Assembly: GCF_000026365.1 (NCBI RefSeq)
Contig: NC_012995.1
Location: forward strand, 498,501 to 562,500
Source: Zygosaccharomyces rouxii
Lineage: Eukaryota > Ascomycota > Saccharomycetes > Saccharomycetales > Saccharomycetaceae
Length of the DNA: 64,000 nucleotides
Direction: 5' to 3'
Positions 44,977-55,020 of the stretch are shown piece after piece. A program made the position numbers and the translations under genes. How positions within the stretch are numbered: the stretch's first letter is position 1; each line of letters opens with the position of its first letter. The notes beneath the pieces are model-generated. The model had not been told where the DNA came from. It saw nothing but the letters and a program-made list of their open reading frames with translations, and made no database searches.

Positions 44977-45926
44977 GTATTATGTGACATTTCATATTTT
45001 TGTATCGATTCTAACGAGTCGAACTCCCATGCTTTCAATTGACAATTACGTCTGACCAAATTGTAAACAACACTACCTGGCCCCATGCAAATGGCTTCAT
45101 CCAGCTCACCACTCATATCATTATTAATCGTATCGTAACATTCTGTAAATTGAACCGTATTACTGCTACATCTAACAAATTTTTCCAATGCTCGATGGGC
45201 TACTGTGGATAATTGACCATCCAAGTTACACAGTATCGGATGGTCCAACTGCATATTCAAATTGGTTCCTTTATCCTTCATGATTTTCCAAATGTAATCG
45301 TACAGTAATTCGTGTGTAGGTCTTAACACTGCGCTATTGTGGAAGGGGATACCATCGGGATTTGTCAATTCCGTGATTCTTAGACGTGGAAATTTTAGAT
45401 GCAATTCAATCCGCAACGACTCCAATTCACTGACTAGACCTGTCACTACGCATTGTTTGACACTATTAGCATTGGCGATGGAAACGCTGTCTATTTGCAA
45501 TTCCTGTAACAGTTGCTCTACTTCCTTCGGTAGGTTTTGCGCTCTGGGCGATGAAAGTGCCCATAGCGCAAATCTCTGGTTAATTCCTCGAGCTTGCAAG
45601 TACCTTTTCGTGCACTGCACCATTAAATCGTTTCGGTAATTTGCAATGTGGAAAAGATTTTCAATATCAAACATCCCATTAGCCCAAAAACATGTCAATT
45701 CACCTAGAGAGTGTCCTAGAAGTAACAGCTGCTGTTGCTGCAGTGGAGCTGCAAATAGCTGGTAGAAGAGTGCTGAACTCACCGCGATTGAACCCGGATT
45801 TGAGGGATGGGCATAGACGTACCTTAAAAGCGATTCAGGACATTGGACGGGTCTTCGTGAAACTACTGACCTTAATGTAGGAATTGAAATGGGAGTACCT
45901 TGACCTGGAAAAGTACACAGCTTCAT
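44973..45926 (-). CDS. MCT1: mitochondrial malonyl-CoA:ACP transacylase (Mct1)
   Basis: The 317-residue protein has FPGQGTP at the N-terminus and the nucleophile motif GHSLGE (Ser73), both typical of FabD-type acyltransferases. A later VSIANANSVKQCVVTG block and PFHNSAVL with the active-site His are also present. It loads malonyl groups onto mitochondrial ACP for type II fatty acid synthesis, which supplies lipoate. S. cerevisiae Mct1 is 360 residues. The basic presequence is short here, so an upstream start was considered, but no in-frame ATG is apparent. The gene ends inside the stop codon of RDS2. Confidence 0.93.
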   Translation of the reverse strand: MKLCTFPGQGTPISIPTLRSVVSRRPVQCPESLLRYVYAHPSNPGSIAVSSALFYQLFAAPLQQQQLLLLGHSLGELTCFWANGMFDIENLFHIANYRNDLMVQCTKRYLQARGINQRFALWALSSPRAQNLPKEVEQLLQELQIDSVSIANANSVKQCVVTGLVSELESLRIELHLKFPRLRITELTNPDGIPFHNSAVLRPTHELLYDYIWKIMKDKGTNLNMQLDHPILCNLDGQLSTVAHRALEKFVRCSSNTVQFTECYDTINNDMSGELDEAICMGPGSVVYNLVRRNCQLKAWEFDSLESIQKYEMSHNT

Positions 45927-46458
45927 ACTTTCGGAATTTTTTTCTCCCTTTAACTCATCTCATCGTACCGCATGTAAAGAACTGCATCAATTTTTCAACG
46001 GCCTATACCGAATTGAAATTATCAGCATAGTGAAGAGACCAGCTGATTGGCAAATGGCAACCCGCACTAAAATCTAAATCAAGATAATGAATTCAGAACT
46101 GTTTCCGGGAATGGATTATGGGAGGAGCCATCGGAGCATAGAAATGAGGTGAGAGTAGGAGCCTTTAGAAAGACACCGGAATAAAGCGTATATCCAAATG
46201 AGTCATAGGCACAAGGTCAATAGTAATATATTGAAATAAGTGACCATGGTGCCCTATCAGCAGTACATTTTTTTCGCATCGGAAATTTCACACATATTAA
46301 ACAGGTGAAAAATATGAAAATTTTTCAATCGTTCTCTATTATAAAGAAGGTTTATTTAATTAAAGGTGGATTGTTTATTGATTAGAGGTTATCGGTTTAG
46401 AGGGGATAGAATCGAGAGTTCAAGATAGAGACAATAGACAATAGAGAAACATACAATC
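45927..46458. other. divergent intergenic region MCT1/ODC
   Basis: The 532 bases have no coding frame or recognised RNA. The part before the ODC start is purine-rich (ATAGAGACAATAGACAATAGAG) with a short direct repeat of AGACAATAGA. Confidence 0.4.
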
Positions 46459-47352
46459 ATGTCAGATCCCGCACCACTTCCCTTTGCACTGCAATTTGTT
46501 GCCGGTGCTGTTGCCGGTATTTCAGAAATCCTGGTTATGTACCCGCTGGACGTTGTCAAGACTAGGATGCAACTGCAATTGAACACTGTTTCTGCCGATG
46601 AAAGGTATAACGGTGTGGTGGATTGTTTCCGTAAGATCATCAAGAAGGAGGGTTTCTCCCGTCTTTACAAAGGTATTACTTCTCCTGTGTTAATGGAAGC
46701 CCCAAAGAGAGCCACAAAATTTGCCTGTAATGATGAATTTCAGAAATTTTACAAACGTTCATTCGGTGTTGAAAAGTTGACCCAACCTCTATCCATTTTA
46801 AGTGGTGCTTCTGCAGGTATCTGTGAATCGCTTGTGGTGGTGCCATTTGAATTGGTTAAGATTCGTCTACAAGATCAAAATACAACTTTCAAAGGTCCAG
46901 CTGATGTGGTTAGACACATCTGCAAAGAAGAAGGTGTCCTTGCCATGTACAATGGTTTAGAATCAACTATGTGGAGACACGGTGTTTGGAATGCCGGTTA
47001 CTTTGGTATTATCTTTCAAATTAGAAGCCTCCTCCCAGCGGCTCAAAATAAATCTCAAAAGACAAGAAACGATTTGCTTGCAGGTGCAGTGGGTGGTACT
47101 TTCGGTTCATTCTGTTCTACACCATTTGATGTGGTTAAATCTCGTATTCAAAACACTGCTGTGGTACCTGGTCAAATGAGAAAATACAACTGGACTTGGC
47201 CATCGCTTTTCACTATTTATGCAGAAGAGGGATTCTTGGCCCTTTACAAAGGTTTCCTACCAAAGGTGCTCAGATTGGGTCCAGGTGGTGGTATCCTGCT
47301 GGTGGTGTTCACCGAAGTTTCCGACATGTTGAGAAACGTCACTAACAAATGA
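46459..47352 (+). CDS. ODC1: mitochondrial 2-oxodicarboxylate carrier (Odc1/Odc2)
   Basis: The 297-residue protein is a three-repeat mitochondrial carrier with six membrane helices. The signatures PLDVVKTRM, PFELVKIRL and PFDVVKSRI mark the odd-numbered helices. Substrate-contact regions and length match the S. cerevisiae Odc1 and Odc2 (310 and 307 residues), which export 2-oxoadipate and 2-oxoglutarate for lysine and glutamate synthesis. S. cerevisiae has this gene twice, at YPL134C and YOR222W, in the same two places; here there is one. Codon bias is moderately high. Confidence 0.93.
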   Translation: MSDPAPLPFALQFVAGAVAGISEILVMYPLDVVKTRMQLQLNTVSADERYNGVVDCFRKIIKKEGFSRLYKGITSPVLMEAPKRATKFACNDEFQKFYKRSFGVEKLTQPLSILSGASAGICESLVVVPFELVKIRLQDQNTTFKGPADVVRHICKEEGVLAMYNGLESTMWRHGVWNAGYFGIIFQIRSLLPAAQNKSQKTRNDLLAGAVGGTFGSFCSTPFDVVKSRIQNTAVVPGQMRKYNWTWPSLFTIYAEEGFLALYKGFLPKVLRLGPGGGILLVVFTEVSDMLRNVTNK

Positions 47353-47809
47353 TTGATATAATGACATTCGTAGGGTTTGTATATATTTATTCATAAGATT
47401 TGAAGACATATTCAAGACTTTTACAATTTCTACAGTTCCTCCTAAAGTTACTAAAGTTACTAAGGTTACTACGGATTTATTTTTGCATGCATATTCGTTC
47501 TACCAGCCCTTGCAAAAGCGTTGTTCAATTGCTAGTACAAAAGGGCGTTAAGATGAACGGAATTGATCTCTCCTCAGACTGACGCTGAAGAATGCATAGG
47601 GATAGCACTCACAGCAACACGATAGTCCTGGATTTCCGCACGATATTTTGTTATATCTTGATTGTTTTTCTAGGAGGAAAAAAAAGTGGCGAAAAGATGT
47701 TCAAGTCTGTCCTGGACAACGATGCCCTTTATATATGTTGAAAAATTGACAAAACAAAAGTCAAAATCCAAAGGAGCTCTAAAACAAAAGGAAGAATAAG
47801 CATTCACCT
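47353..47809. other. intergenic region, ODC 3' end and DSC3 promoter
   Basis: The 457 bases contain a CTACTAAAGTTACTAAAGTTACTAAGGTTACT-type short direct repeat (unit TTACTAAAG, about 47448-47472) and T- and A-rich stretches. The open frame at 47400-47582 has no family feature. Confidence 0.4.
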
Positions 47810-48646
47810 ATGTCACAAGAGCCGCTTTTACCACTATATAGGACAGCACCAAATAGTCCAAATCGTCGAGTTATCGTAATAAGATTTTCAGATGTTAATA
47901 TTAGAGATTTAGAAATTGACATTACAGATGTACCATATAGGGAGGTTACAACCCGTTGGCTACGGCAGAAATGCAGGGAACTGAGGCCACAAGAAACTGA
48001 CAGTAGAAGGTTAAAATTTATTAGAAGTGGTGCACTTTTAAATTCTCATGCCGACCTTTCGAGTGAATTGAGTAGACATTTTATTCGACAAGATGCGGCT
48101 TCTAATGGTAACGACAGTAATAGGGATCAATCAAGGAGCAAGTTTTACATCCATTGTATTGTAGGTACAGAACGTCTGGAACGTGATCAATTACTCAATG
48201 AAGATGCCATGGATGATGCGGGACCCTCGAGAGAAGGTGTAACTACACAAGCCGTTGGATTCGATCGTTTGAGAGCTGTTGGATTCACAGATGAAGAGAT
48301 TGAACTACTTAGACAACAGTTTAGAGCTACTTATGGTGATTTAGAAACAGAACCAAACCGTGACGGTGATGACAACGATATTAGACAATTGGAAGAACAA
48401 TGGATGGAAAGTGGTACCGAAAGACCCGGTGAAGCCGTTTACGAAGATGAAAGGTTTAATGCAATGCCAACATCAAATTTCAGACACAATCGCGACCTTT
48501 TGGTCGGGATTTGTGTAGGTTTTTTTCTAGGGTTATTTGGATTATTGCTCATGAAAACTGAAGGCTTGTTTAGTAAAAGGCAAAAGATGGCAATTGTTGC
48601 AGGAGTTATGGTTAATGTAATGTTCAACGCAGTCAGAGGGTTTTGA
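47810..48646 (+). CDS. DSC3: Dsc E3 ubiquitin ligase complex subunit Dsc3
   Basis: The 278-residue protein (S. cerevisiae 292) has a ubiquitin-like region near the N-terminus (RVIVIRFSDVNIRDLEIDITDVP ... LKFIRSGALLNSHADL) and a central VGFDRLRAVGFTDEEIELLRQQF UBA-like helix pair. Two membrane segments close the protein (LLVGICVGFFLGLFGLLLM and MAIVAGVMVNVMFNAV). Dsc3 belongs to the Golgi/endosome Dsc complex (Tul1 ligase) that degrades orphan membrane proteins. It converges with RPB8, 30 bases between the stops. Confidence 0.92.
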   Translation: MSQEPLLPLYRTAPNSPNRRVIVIRFSDVNIRDLEIDITDVPYREVTTRWLRQKCRELRPQETDSRRLKFIRSGALLNSHADLSSELSRHFIRQDAASNGNDSNRDQSRSKFYIHCIVGTERLERDQLLNEDAMDDAGPSREGVTTQAVGFDRLRAVGFTDEEIELLRQQFRATYGDLETEPNRDGDDNDIRQLEEQWMESGTERPGEAVYEDERFNAMPTSNFRHNRDLLVGICVGFFLGLFGLLLMKTEGLFSKRQKMAIVAGVMVNVMFNAVRGF

Positions 48647-48676
48647 AAAAATATATACAACATAATATTTTTTTTT

Positions 48677-49114
48677 TTAACGACGAAGTAAAAGGAATGC
48701 ATTCTCTTGCTTTAAATTGTTTAAACTACGGTAATTTCCTTCCAATCTCATTAAAAGACCACCGAATGAATAGTAAACTGCGATTAGATCATTACTGACT
48801 TCCTCAAAACGGTACGCGGTACCATGCATCACGTAGTCGTAATCATCAGCTAAAGATCTTTCACCAGGTTGTGGAGGTCTCCAGGAACGAGTTGCAGATG
48901 GATCATTGACGTTTTTCTCTAGTTCCAAAGAGGATGCGATAGTAGCTGTAACTTGTTCGCCGGTTTGCACGGGGAAAAGATCCGTATTCACATCTAGTGC
49001 CAATTTGCAATGTTCTTGTGTAGTAGAAGTAGCTTCAATACGCGCTACACGGTTGTATTTACCAGGATCAACATCTGCTACTAAAAAGACGTCGTCAAAG
49101 AGAGTGTTAGACAT
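48677..49114 (-). CDS. RPB8: RNA polymerase subunit ABC14.5 (Rpb8), shared by Pol I, II and III
   Basis: The 145-residue protein (S. cerevisiae 146) shows MSNTLFDDVFLVADVDPGKYNRVARIEA, a twofold OB-type beta barrel region, and the conserved C-terminal YSFGGLLMRLEGNYRSL segment. The subunit is common to all three polymerases. The 5' region shares a 240-base gap with a tRNA-Ser gene transcribed in the same direction; a PAC-like GAGATGAGCT is at 49174-49183, 60 bases before the ATG. Confidence 0.97.
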   Translation of the reverse strand: MSNTLFDDVFLVADVDPGKYNRVARIEATSTTQEHCKLALDVNTDLFPVQTGEQVTATIASSLELEKNVNDPSATRSWRPPQPGERSLADDYDYVMHGTAYRFEEVSNDLIAVYYSFGGLLMRLEGNYRSLNNLKQENAFLLLRR

Positions 49115-49338
49115 TGTTAAGGAATCAGACAGTGAGGAGGGGTTGCAATGGACGTTGACGGATCTTCTTCAAAGAGATGAGCTCTTGAGATGAGATTCTC
49201 AGTTGGCACTACTAGACGCTTTTTTTTTTTCTTAATATCTTTCGAAATTCTTCATCATCGTTCTATACGTGTATTACATGATGTAGCTTTGCACGGCCCA
49301 AAATGCGTACGGAGTGACGTGTTCTTGGAACAAAGAAC

Positions 49339-49344
49339 AAAAAA
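49339..49344 (-). terminator. RNA polymerase III terminator of the tRNA-Ser gene
   Basis: Six T on the minus strand begin ten bases after the discriminator base, a typical Pol III stop. Confidence 0.85.
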
Positions 49345-49354
49345 TAAATTGTTA

Positions 49355-49450
49355 CGACACCAGCAGGACTCGAACCTGCGCGGGCGTAGCCCAACAGATA
49401 TCTGTTTAGAACATTCAAGTCTGTCGCCTTAACCACTCGGCCATAGTGTC
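49355..49450 (-). tRNA. tS(UGA): tRNA-Ser(UGA) with a 14-base intron
   Basis: On the minus strand the gene starts GACACTATGG at 49450 and ends CTGGTGTC plus a discriminator G at 49355. The seven-pair acceptor stem, the A box (TGGCCGAGTGG), the long variable arm (GGGCTACGCCC) and the B box (GGTTCGAGTCC) are intact. The anticodon loop is CTTGAA, giving anticodon TGA, and is interrupted after position 37. Exons are 49414-49450 and 49355-49399; the intron is 49400-49413. The spliced length is 82, as for serine tRNAs. From memory, the S. cerevisiae tRNA-Ser(UGA) has no intron, whereas its Ser(CGA) relative does. A T6 terminator follows at 49339-49344. Confidence 0.95.
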
Positions 49451-50126
49451 TAATAAGCTTGTTGAAGGAAGAGCAGGAGGTATTTCCTATATTGGATAGT
49501 TGCTTAACACAGAATCATGAATGTTTCCATGAGCAAGTGACTGGGTAGATCCAATCCCTTGGTGCAAGTACACTTACTTTCCTCCCCCCCCTCTCTCCCC
49601 CTCTGCTGCAACTCCGTATGGTCTTTGACACAATCTTCCACCTCTCCCGAGTACGGCGCTATCGCAGGGGTTATGGAATTTAGGGAAGCTACCAGAATCA
49701 AGCGATGAGGTTGAATTAAACTTAAAGGCTGGAGATGACAAATGAAGACAAAGGGTCCATGATAATCTGCTCGCATGCCCGATACGCATTCACGTAGATA
49801 GATGTTCAGCCGCATATGTCATCGCATCAAGCAAGAAGTAGATGCATTTAACAAAGAATTGGCCCTCCAGGGCTACGTTGACTGTCTAAAGCACCACTCC
49901 AACTGCCATCACATACAGAATGCCAGTCAAAGGTGCCAGCGCACCCGTTCCCTTCATAACAGGCGTATATCGTACTTCACACGTGATGCTGCACAACATA
50001 GGGTGCGCCTCGTTTAATCCATCCCATTACCGTTACAATATAAACACATTATATACACAAAAATATATGCCATCTCATATGCAGTTAGATAAATCTAAGA
50101 ATAATAAACCCATAGTCGTCTTTCTC
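49451..50126. other. intergenic region between tRNA-Ser and ISU1
   Basis: The 676-base region upstream of the tRNA is where Ty-like elements usually insert, but no LTR with matched TG/CA ends and target duplication was recognised. A C/T-rich tract lies at about 49577-49607. The open frames at 49504-49815 and 49802-50017 are not protein-like. Confidence 0.45.
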
Positions 50127-50675
50127 TTAAGCCGTAGCGACAGTCTCCTGGCTCTTGGCACCACCTCCTAAAACGGTACCCTTAGTTCTCTTGGAATGGT
50201 AATCCTTAATTGCTGCCTTGATAGCATCTTCGGCTAACATCGAACAGTGCAGCTTCACAGGAGGCAAAGACAATTCCTTAGCAATTTCAGTGTTTCTAAT
50301 CTTTGCAGCCTCCTCTAATGACTTACCTCTTACTAGTTCTGTCATATAACTGGAAGATGCAATGGCAGAACCACAACCAAAGGTCTTAAACCTCACATCT
50401 TCGATGGTACCGTCTTCACCAACTTGAATCTGTAGTTTCATAACATCACCACATGCTGGTGCGCCCACTAAACCAGTGCCTACGGTTTCTAGGGTTTTAT
50501 CCATTGAACCAACATTTCTTGGATTTGTGTAATGATCAATGACCTTTGGATGGTAAAATCTTGTTGTGACTGCTGAAAAAGCAGGTGTTAATCTGGGAGC
50601 ATTAATAGCACGTGCAGTACGGAGAGTGCTAGCGTTGATGGTTCTTAGTCCTGTTGTGAATCCTGTCTTAAACAT
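50127..50675 (-). CDS. ISU1: mitochondrial iron-sulfur cluster scaffold protein (Isu1/Isu2)
   Basis: The 182-residue protein has a basic presequence of about 40 residues and the IscU fold. The three cluster cysteines are Cys75 (GAPACGDVMKLQI), Cys101 (FGCGSAIASSSYMTE) and Cys144 (KLHCSMLAEDAI). The Hsp70 (Ssq1)-binding motif LPPVK is at 137-141. It assembles 2Fe-2S clusters with Nfs1, Isd11 and frataxin. S. cerevisiae has two copies, ISU1 (YPL135W, 165 residues) and ISU2 (YOR226C); here there is one. MGE1, the exchange factor for the mitochondrial Hsp70s that serve it, lies 11 kb away. Confidence 0.97.
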   Translation of the reverse strand: MFKTGFTTGLRTINASTLRTARAINAPRLTPAFSAVTTRFYHPKVIDHYTNPRNVGSMDKTLETVGTGLVGAPACGDVMKLQIQVGEDGTIEDVRFKTFGCGSAIASSSYMTELVRGKSLEEAAKIRNTEIAKELSLPPVKLHCSMLAEDAIKAAIKDYHSKRTKGTVLGGGAKSQETVATA

Positions 50676-51437
50676 GGTTAACTATCTTAATATTATTCTT
50701 GTCCAACTAAAAAAATAAACCAAAGGGAATAAAAGTGCATAGACTGTTAACAACCTGCCGTAGCCTTTCTTCTTATATATGCTTGCCCTTTGACCACCTC
50801 CGGCCCGCTCGGGGCCGAAGGCGGAGTGCTGACTACTGCGGAGTTATGTAATCAAGGTGAGCGGAAATACTGGCCGGAAGGCGAGCGGAGTGTCCTGCAG
50901 ACGGAAAATGGAAAGTTGTGGAAAGTGTCACAGTAAAACTTTTCGGGGTGTGGGTGTACTGATGGAGGGTGAGAAAAAATAGTAAAATAGAATAAAATAA
51001 TATAAAATTATTTGCCATTCCTTGGCATTTTTGACGTTTCTTTTGCAGTGAATGAGGGGGATGACGGAGACGGAGAATAGGGATTAGAAATGGAGATAAG
51101 AATTTTTTTTTCGCTTTTCTTTTTTGGGGGGCTAGTACCGTCACGTGCCTTTGAAGCAATTGTCTCCTCTTTTTCTTGCCCCTCTTTTTCTGATCTGTCA
51201 TCACGTGTGTCTTACTTTACCCCGCACTACTCGCTGCTCCACTGTCCGAAGTAACCGCGGACGGCATCGGACAACGTAGAATAGGGTAATTAGTAGCAGA
51301 ATTTCATCTGGATATTTGCATAATACTCCAGTAGTAGCTATATTGAAATTTTCAGTAGTTCATTGAGGCCTTTATCAAATCTGTCAGTCGAGAGTATTGA
51401 AAATTGAGACCAGTTGATTTGGTTTTCTTATGCCAGC
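50676..51437. other. divergent intergenic region ISU1/GIP3 with a GC-rich patch and two Cbf1 sites
   Basis: The 762 bases include an unusually GC-rich stretch (50796-50900) with many CGG triplets, AAAATA repeats near 50980-51008 and two CACGTG sites 60 bases apart. A minus-strand open frame (50833-51204) shows no family feature and runs through these signals, so I do not call it. Confidence 0.55.
51140..51207 (+). promoter_or_regulatory. pair of Cbf1 sites (RTCACRTG) upstream of GIP3/HER1
   Basis: GTCACGTG (51140-51147) and ATCACGTG (51200-51207) are both exact RTCACRTG sites, starting 60 bases apart in the same orientation. They are about 230 and 290 bases before the GIP3/HER1 ATG, and about 470 and 530 bases from ISU1. 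Confidence 0.55.
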
Positions 51438-51692
51438 ATGGAGGGATTGAAACCTTATAGTGGCGTTGATGTTCCTGTTGACTGGTTGTATAGGGGTAAG
51501 AAACTATCAACTAAACCAAGTCTCTCAAGAAGTAATAGTAATCCTGTCGTCTCCCAAAGAACACGGTCTAATGGTAGTGTAAAAGATACAACACATGAGG
51601 ACGATGCGTTGGATTTTGAAGGGGGACCTCCAGCAAGTGCTCCCATGCCAAAGCGAAGAACTAAACAAGACGAACAACGACAAATTCAAGGA

Positions 51693-51724
<32 letters not shown>

Positions 51725-54700
51725 ACGACGTGGTAGATCTGTCTCTGTTTCTTCTAATGATTTTAGGAAAAATGAAGTTCTGGGAGAAAGATCAAAAAAA
51801 TCACTGTTTGGATCAATTTTCCATCGTGGTTCACATACTTCAGGTTCAGTTCCGAATTCAAGGATGAGTTCACCTAATTCATCAGCTGTAGGTTCACCTG
51901 AGCTGAAACCTCAGGTAGCTCGTACGACACCTGATAAAATGTCGTTAGCTCCGCCTCCAAAGGCTAAACCTGTAGATCCATTAGAAAAGCTTTCTAAAGT
52001 ACCTATGAAGCGAGTGTCATTTGCCGTTGATAAATTCAGCAATGATCCTCCTCAACAGCTGCCCTCGAGACGTCCTAGACCAGGGAACGTTATGGTTCCC
52101 GAGGATATGGTTTCAGAAGCACCCGCCATTTCATTGGGAATTACAAACAACGGAGCATCAGCTGCAAGGGAGCCTAGGTACACCAAGGATTCACGAGAGT
52201 ACAAACTGGCGTTAGAAAATCAGAAAAGATTACTGAAAGAATCCGCGAAGCACCAACAAGAAGCACACATGGCGGCAAAACATATGGAACATGAAGTCAC
52301 ATCTTTGAAAAATGGCCATCCATTTCATTCTGGCTTAAGTTTTTTTGGTAATGGTGCAAGACCCAAGACTCATGAAAAGGAAAAAGACACTGAAACTGAA
52401 TTGGATGCTCGTGTTGCGAAACTATCCATCGACAAGCCGATTCATGTCAATGAACATCCTTTCCAAAGTGAAGGTGAAGGAACTGGTTATATTTCAGATG
52501 AGGACAAGGAGATTACATTAGATGTGGTTTATACGAGGTGTTGTCATCTGCGAGAGATTTTACCAATTCCTTCTACCCTGAGACAAGTCACAGGTAAGAG
52601 TGCTCCACTGCAGGTTCTAAAATTTTTGAATCCTCGACCTACTCTGATTGATATACTATCATTTTGTGATTTCATATCTGTTGTACCAATCAATACTGTG
52701 GTCTTTGATAAAGTTTCTTTGACCCCAGAAATGTTTCAGGTTGTAATGGTTTCACTGGTACACTCAAAGGCTCTGGAAAAATTAAGCTTAAGAAATGTCG
52801 TCATCAATAGGGAAGGCTGGCGCTTGCTCTGTAAATTTCTCATGATTAACAAATCCATTACCAAATTGAATATCTCACAAACGAGAATAAGATCAGCTTC
52901 GGATGAATCTAAAAACAGAGATCAAATGGATTGGCCGCTTTTCTCTCAAGTATTGAGGAAAAGAAGGGGTAGACCTTTGGAAGAATTATTGTTGAACGGT
53001 GTACGATTTGACAAGTTACCTTCCGAACATTTCTGCCAACTGATCACTGCATTCGCTGAACAACCAGGTCTACAGACAGGTATAAGATTAGGAGTTGCAG
53101 CATCAGAAATAAATTTGGAATGTATGAAGTTTTTACTCTCATGGATGTCGAAATATAACGTGCAAGGTGTGGACCTGGGCTATAACGACCTTTCAGCGTT
53201 TGTTAAGGTCATTGCTAACAAATTGTCTTCATTAAATTATGACCGACTGGAATATTTTACATTGAATAGCAGTTGCTTATCGTCGGGGAATGATTTAGGA
53301 CTATTGTTGAAATATTTGGCAACTTTGCCGCGCTTAAAATTTTTAGACATAAGCAATCTGCCACAGTGCTTCCCAGAGGCATTGACTTTCTTACACAAGT
53401 ATTTGCCTAAATTCCCCCAGTTAAGCAGAATACATGTGGACAGTGATAACTTGTCGTTCAAGAATTTATCACTTTTATGCACGATTTTCCCCAAATGTCG
53501 TTCTTTGAATCACGTTTCAATACAGGGTCAAGCATTAACGGAACCAAAAGATCCAGAATCTTCGGAAGAAGTTTCGCAATTTACAAAGAATGCGTTGGCG
53601 GCAAACTTGCTGGCTCTCGTCAAGAATTCTCCCAATTTGGTCAATTTGGATGTGGATTACGACGAAGTGCCTGACGCGATTAGATCTAGAATTGCACTTA
53701 CTTTAATGCATAACATGAATAAGAATATGGATTCGAATTTCCAAATCGATGATCTATCGAAACAAGATGAGCTACTATTTGATGGTTCTTTGTTAGCGGA
53801 AACTGCAGAAACCATTTTGGACCGTCTCGATAAGAAATCATATGTGGAGACAGATGCTACCAAGAGGTACCTAACCAAGAAATACTTTGAACAGACTCAA
53901 CACGTTCACAGTAAAGTTCAGACTACTATCGACAAAATGTTCGATAGGAAGAAATATGGTGAATTGCCATTGAAAGAAAAGGAAAATTTGTTGAGATTAG
54001 TGTTACTGGAGAAAAATCTGGCCAATGTGTTGGATATCTTTGCAGGTTTACCGGATTTATCCAAACTTGCGAAATCTCAAAACTTAAAACTGCAAATTCC
54101 ACAGCCTTATTTGAAACATGTTGGTTCCGAAGATATCTTAGAGAGTCCTGTTGCTGCATTTGAAAATCCAGAAAACGCTATTAGACCTCATTTGATGGCT
54201 TCAGATTCGGGTAAAACAATTGATGTTGCTACTGGTAAACCAGTTCTCTTCAAGAAAAGTTCAACTACGTCCTTGCACTCCAAGAGACAAGAACAAGAAG
54301 AAGGTGAATTGCATAAATGGGGGTTCTACGTGCAACAACGTAATGCTATATATCCAGAAAGTGATTTGAGTCATGAAGCTCGAAATGGCGCCAATGCGAA
54401 TGAACCACCAGTGGTGCCAACACCTGCACCATCTGCAAGACCAGGTTTCTCTTCTCCCGCCAAGAGAAGAGTTTTACCGAAGATCCCATCTGGTTCAGAA
54501 TTGAGAGAAGCAATTATTAAGGCTAAAGGTATTGATTCCATTAATGATTTAATCAATGATGTAGAAGAAGATCGGTCCACTTTGGAAAACATTTATGGTA
54601 GGCCATTCGATATTGGAGATCCTAATAATCCATCGAATGGTGCTGCAGATTCAAAGAATGTAGTTACACCCTCTGCAGCACCTTCAACAAATTCTCATGG

Positions 54701-54800
54701 ACCTCCCCATGATGTGAATATGGCGAGTGAGGATGATACGGTACAAGAGACCTATGAAAAGCTGCTGAACAATTATTCCAAAGAACGGACCCCTAAATAA
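51438..54800 (+). CDS. GIP3: Glc7-interacting / leucine-rich-repeat protein, GIP3/HER1 type
   Basis: From the ATG at 51438 the protein has 1120 residues; the frame is open 24 bases further upstream from a TTG. The N-terminal 350 residues are Ser/Pro-rich and low complexity, with the conserved opening KPYSGVDVPVDWLYRGKK, a 12-glutamine run (DNA 51693-51727) and an RVSF site near residue 195 (VPMKRVSFAVDKF), the RVxF form that docks on the phosphatase Glc7. The centre, about 370-800, is a leucine-rich repeat array (LEKLSLRNVVINREG, ITKLNISQTRI, LEELLLNGVRF). S. cerevisiae Gip3 and Her1 are 1276 and 1246 residues. Two Cbf1 sites lie upstream. Confidence 0.87.
51693..51727 (+). repeat. CAG/CAA tandem repeat (polyglutamine)
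   Basis: CAG triplets with CAA interruptions encode twelve glutamines in the GIP3/HER1 product. Length is likely to vary between strains. Confidence 0.9.
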
Positions 54801-55020
54801 ACATAAGGTAGGTGTATGTTCTTTCACTTTTCTTCAATCTTTATTATGGGGGTGGTTATGAATATTATTAGTAGTAATACCATTTAGTATGGTTATCATT
54901 ATTTATCATTTAACGAAAGCTGTAACAATACCAATAAATCAAATGAATAAATAAATAAATAAATAAGTTAGAAAATAAATAAATTCACGATATCATGCAG
55001 CAACGATGATATTTTGTTCA

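Noticed and set aside
49459..49509. Possible solo LTR next to the tRNA gene (TGTTGAAGG ... TTAACA)
   Set aside because: It has TG/CA-type ends but is only about 50 bases, with no target-site duplication or internal LTR features.
50833..51204. 123-codon minus-strand frame upstream of ISU1
   Set aside because: It is Lys/Arg-rich then His/Ser-rich translated from simple-sequence DNA, crosses two Cbf1 sites and has no homology-like pattern.
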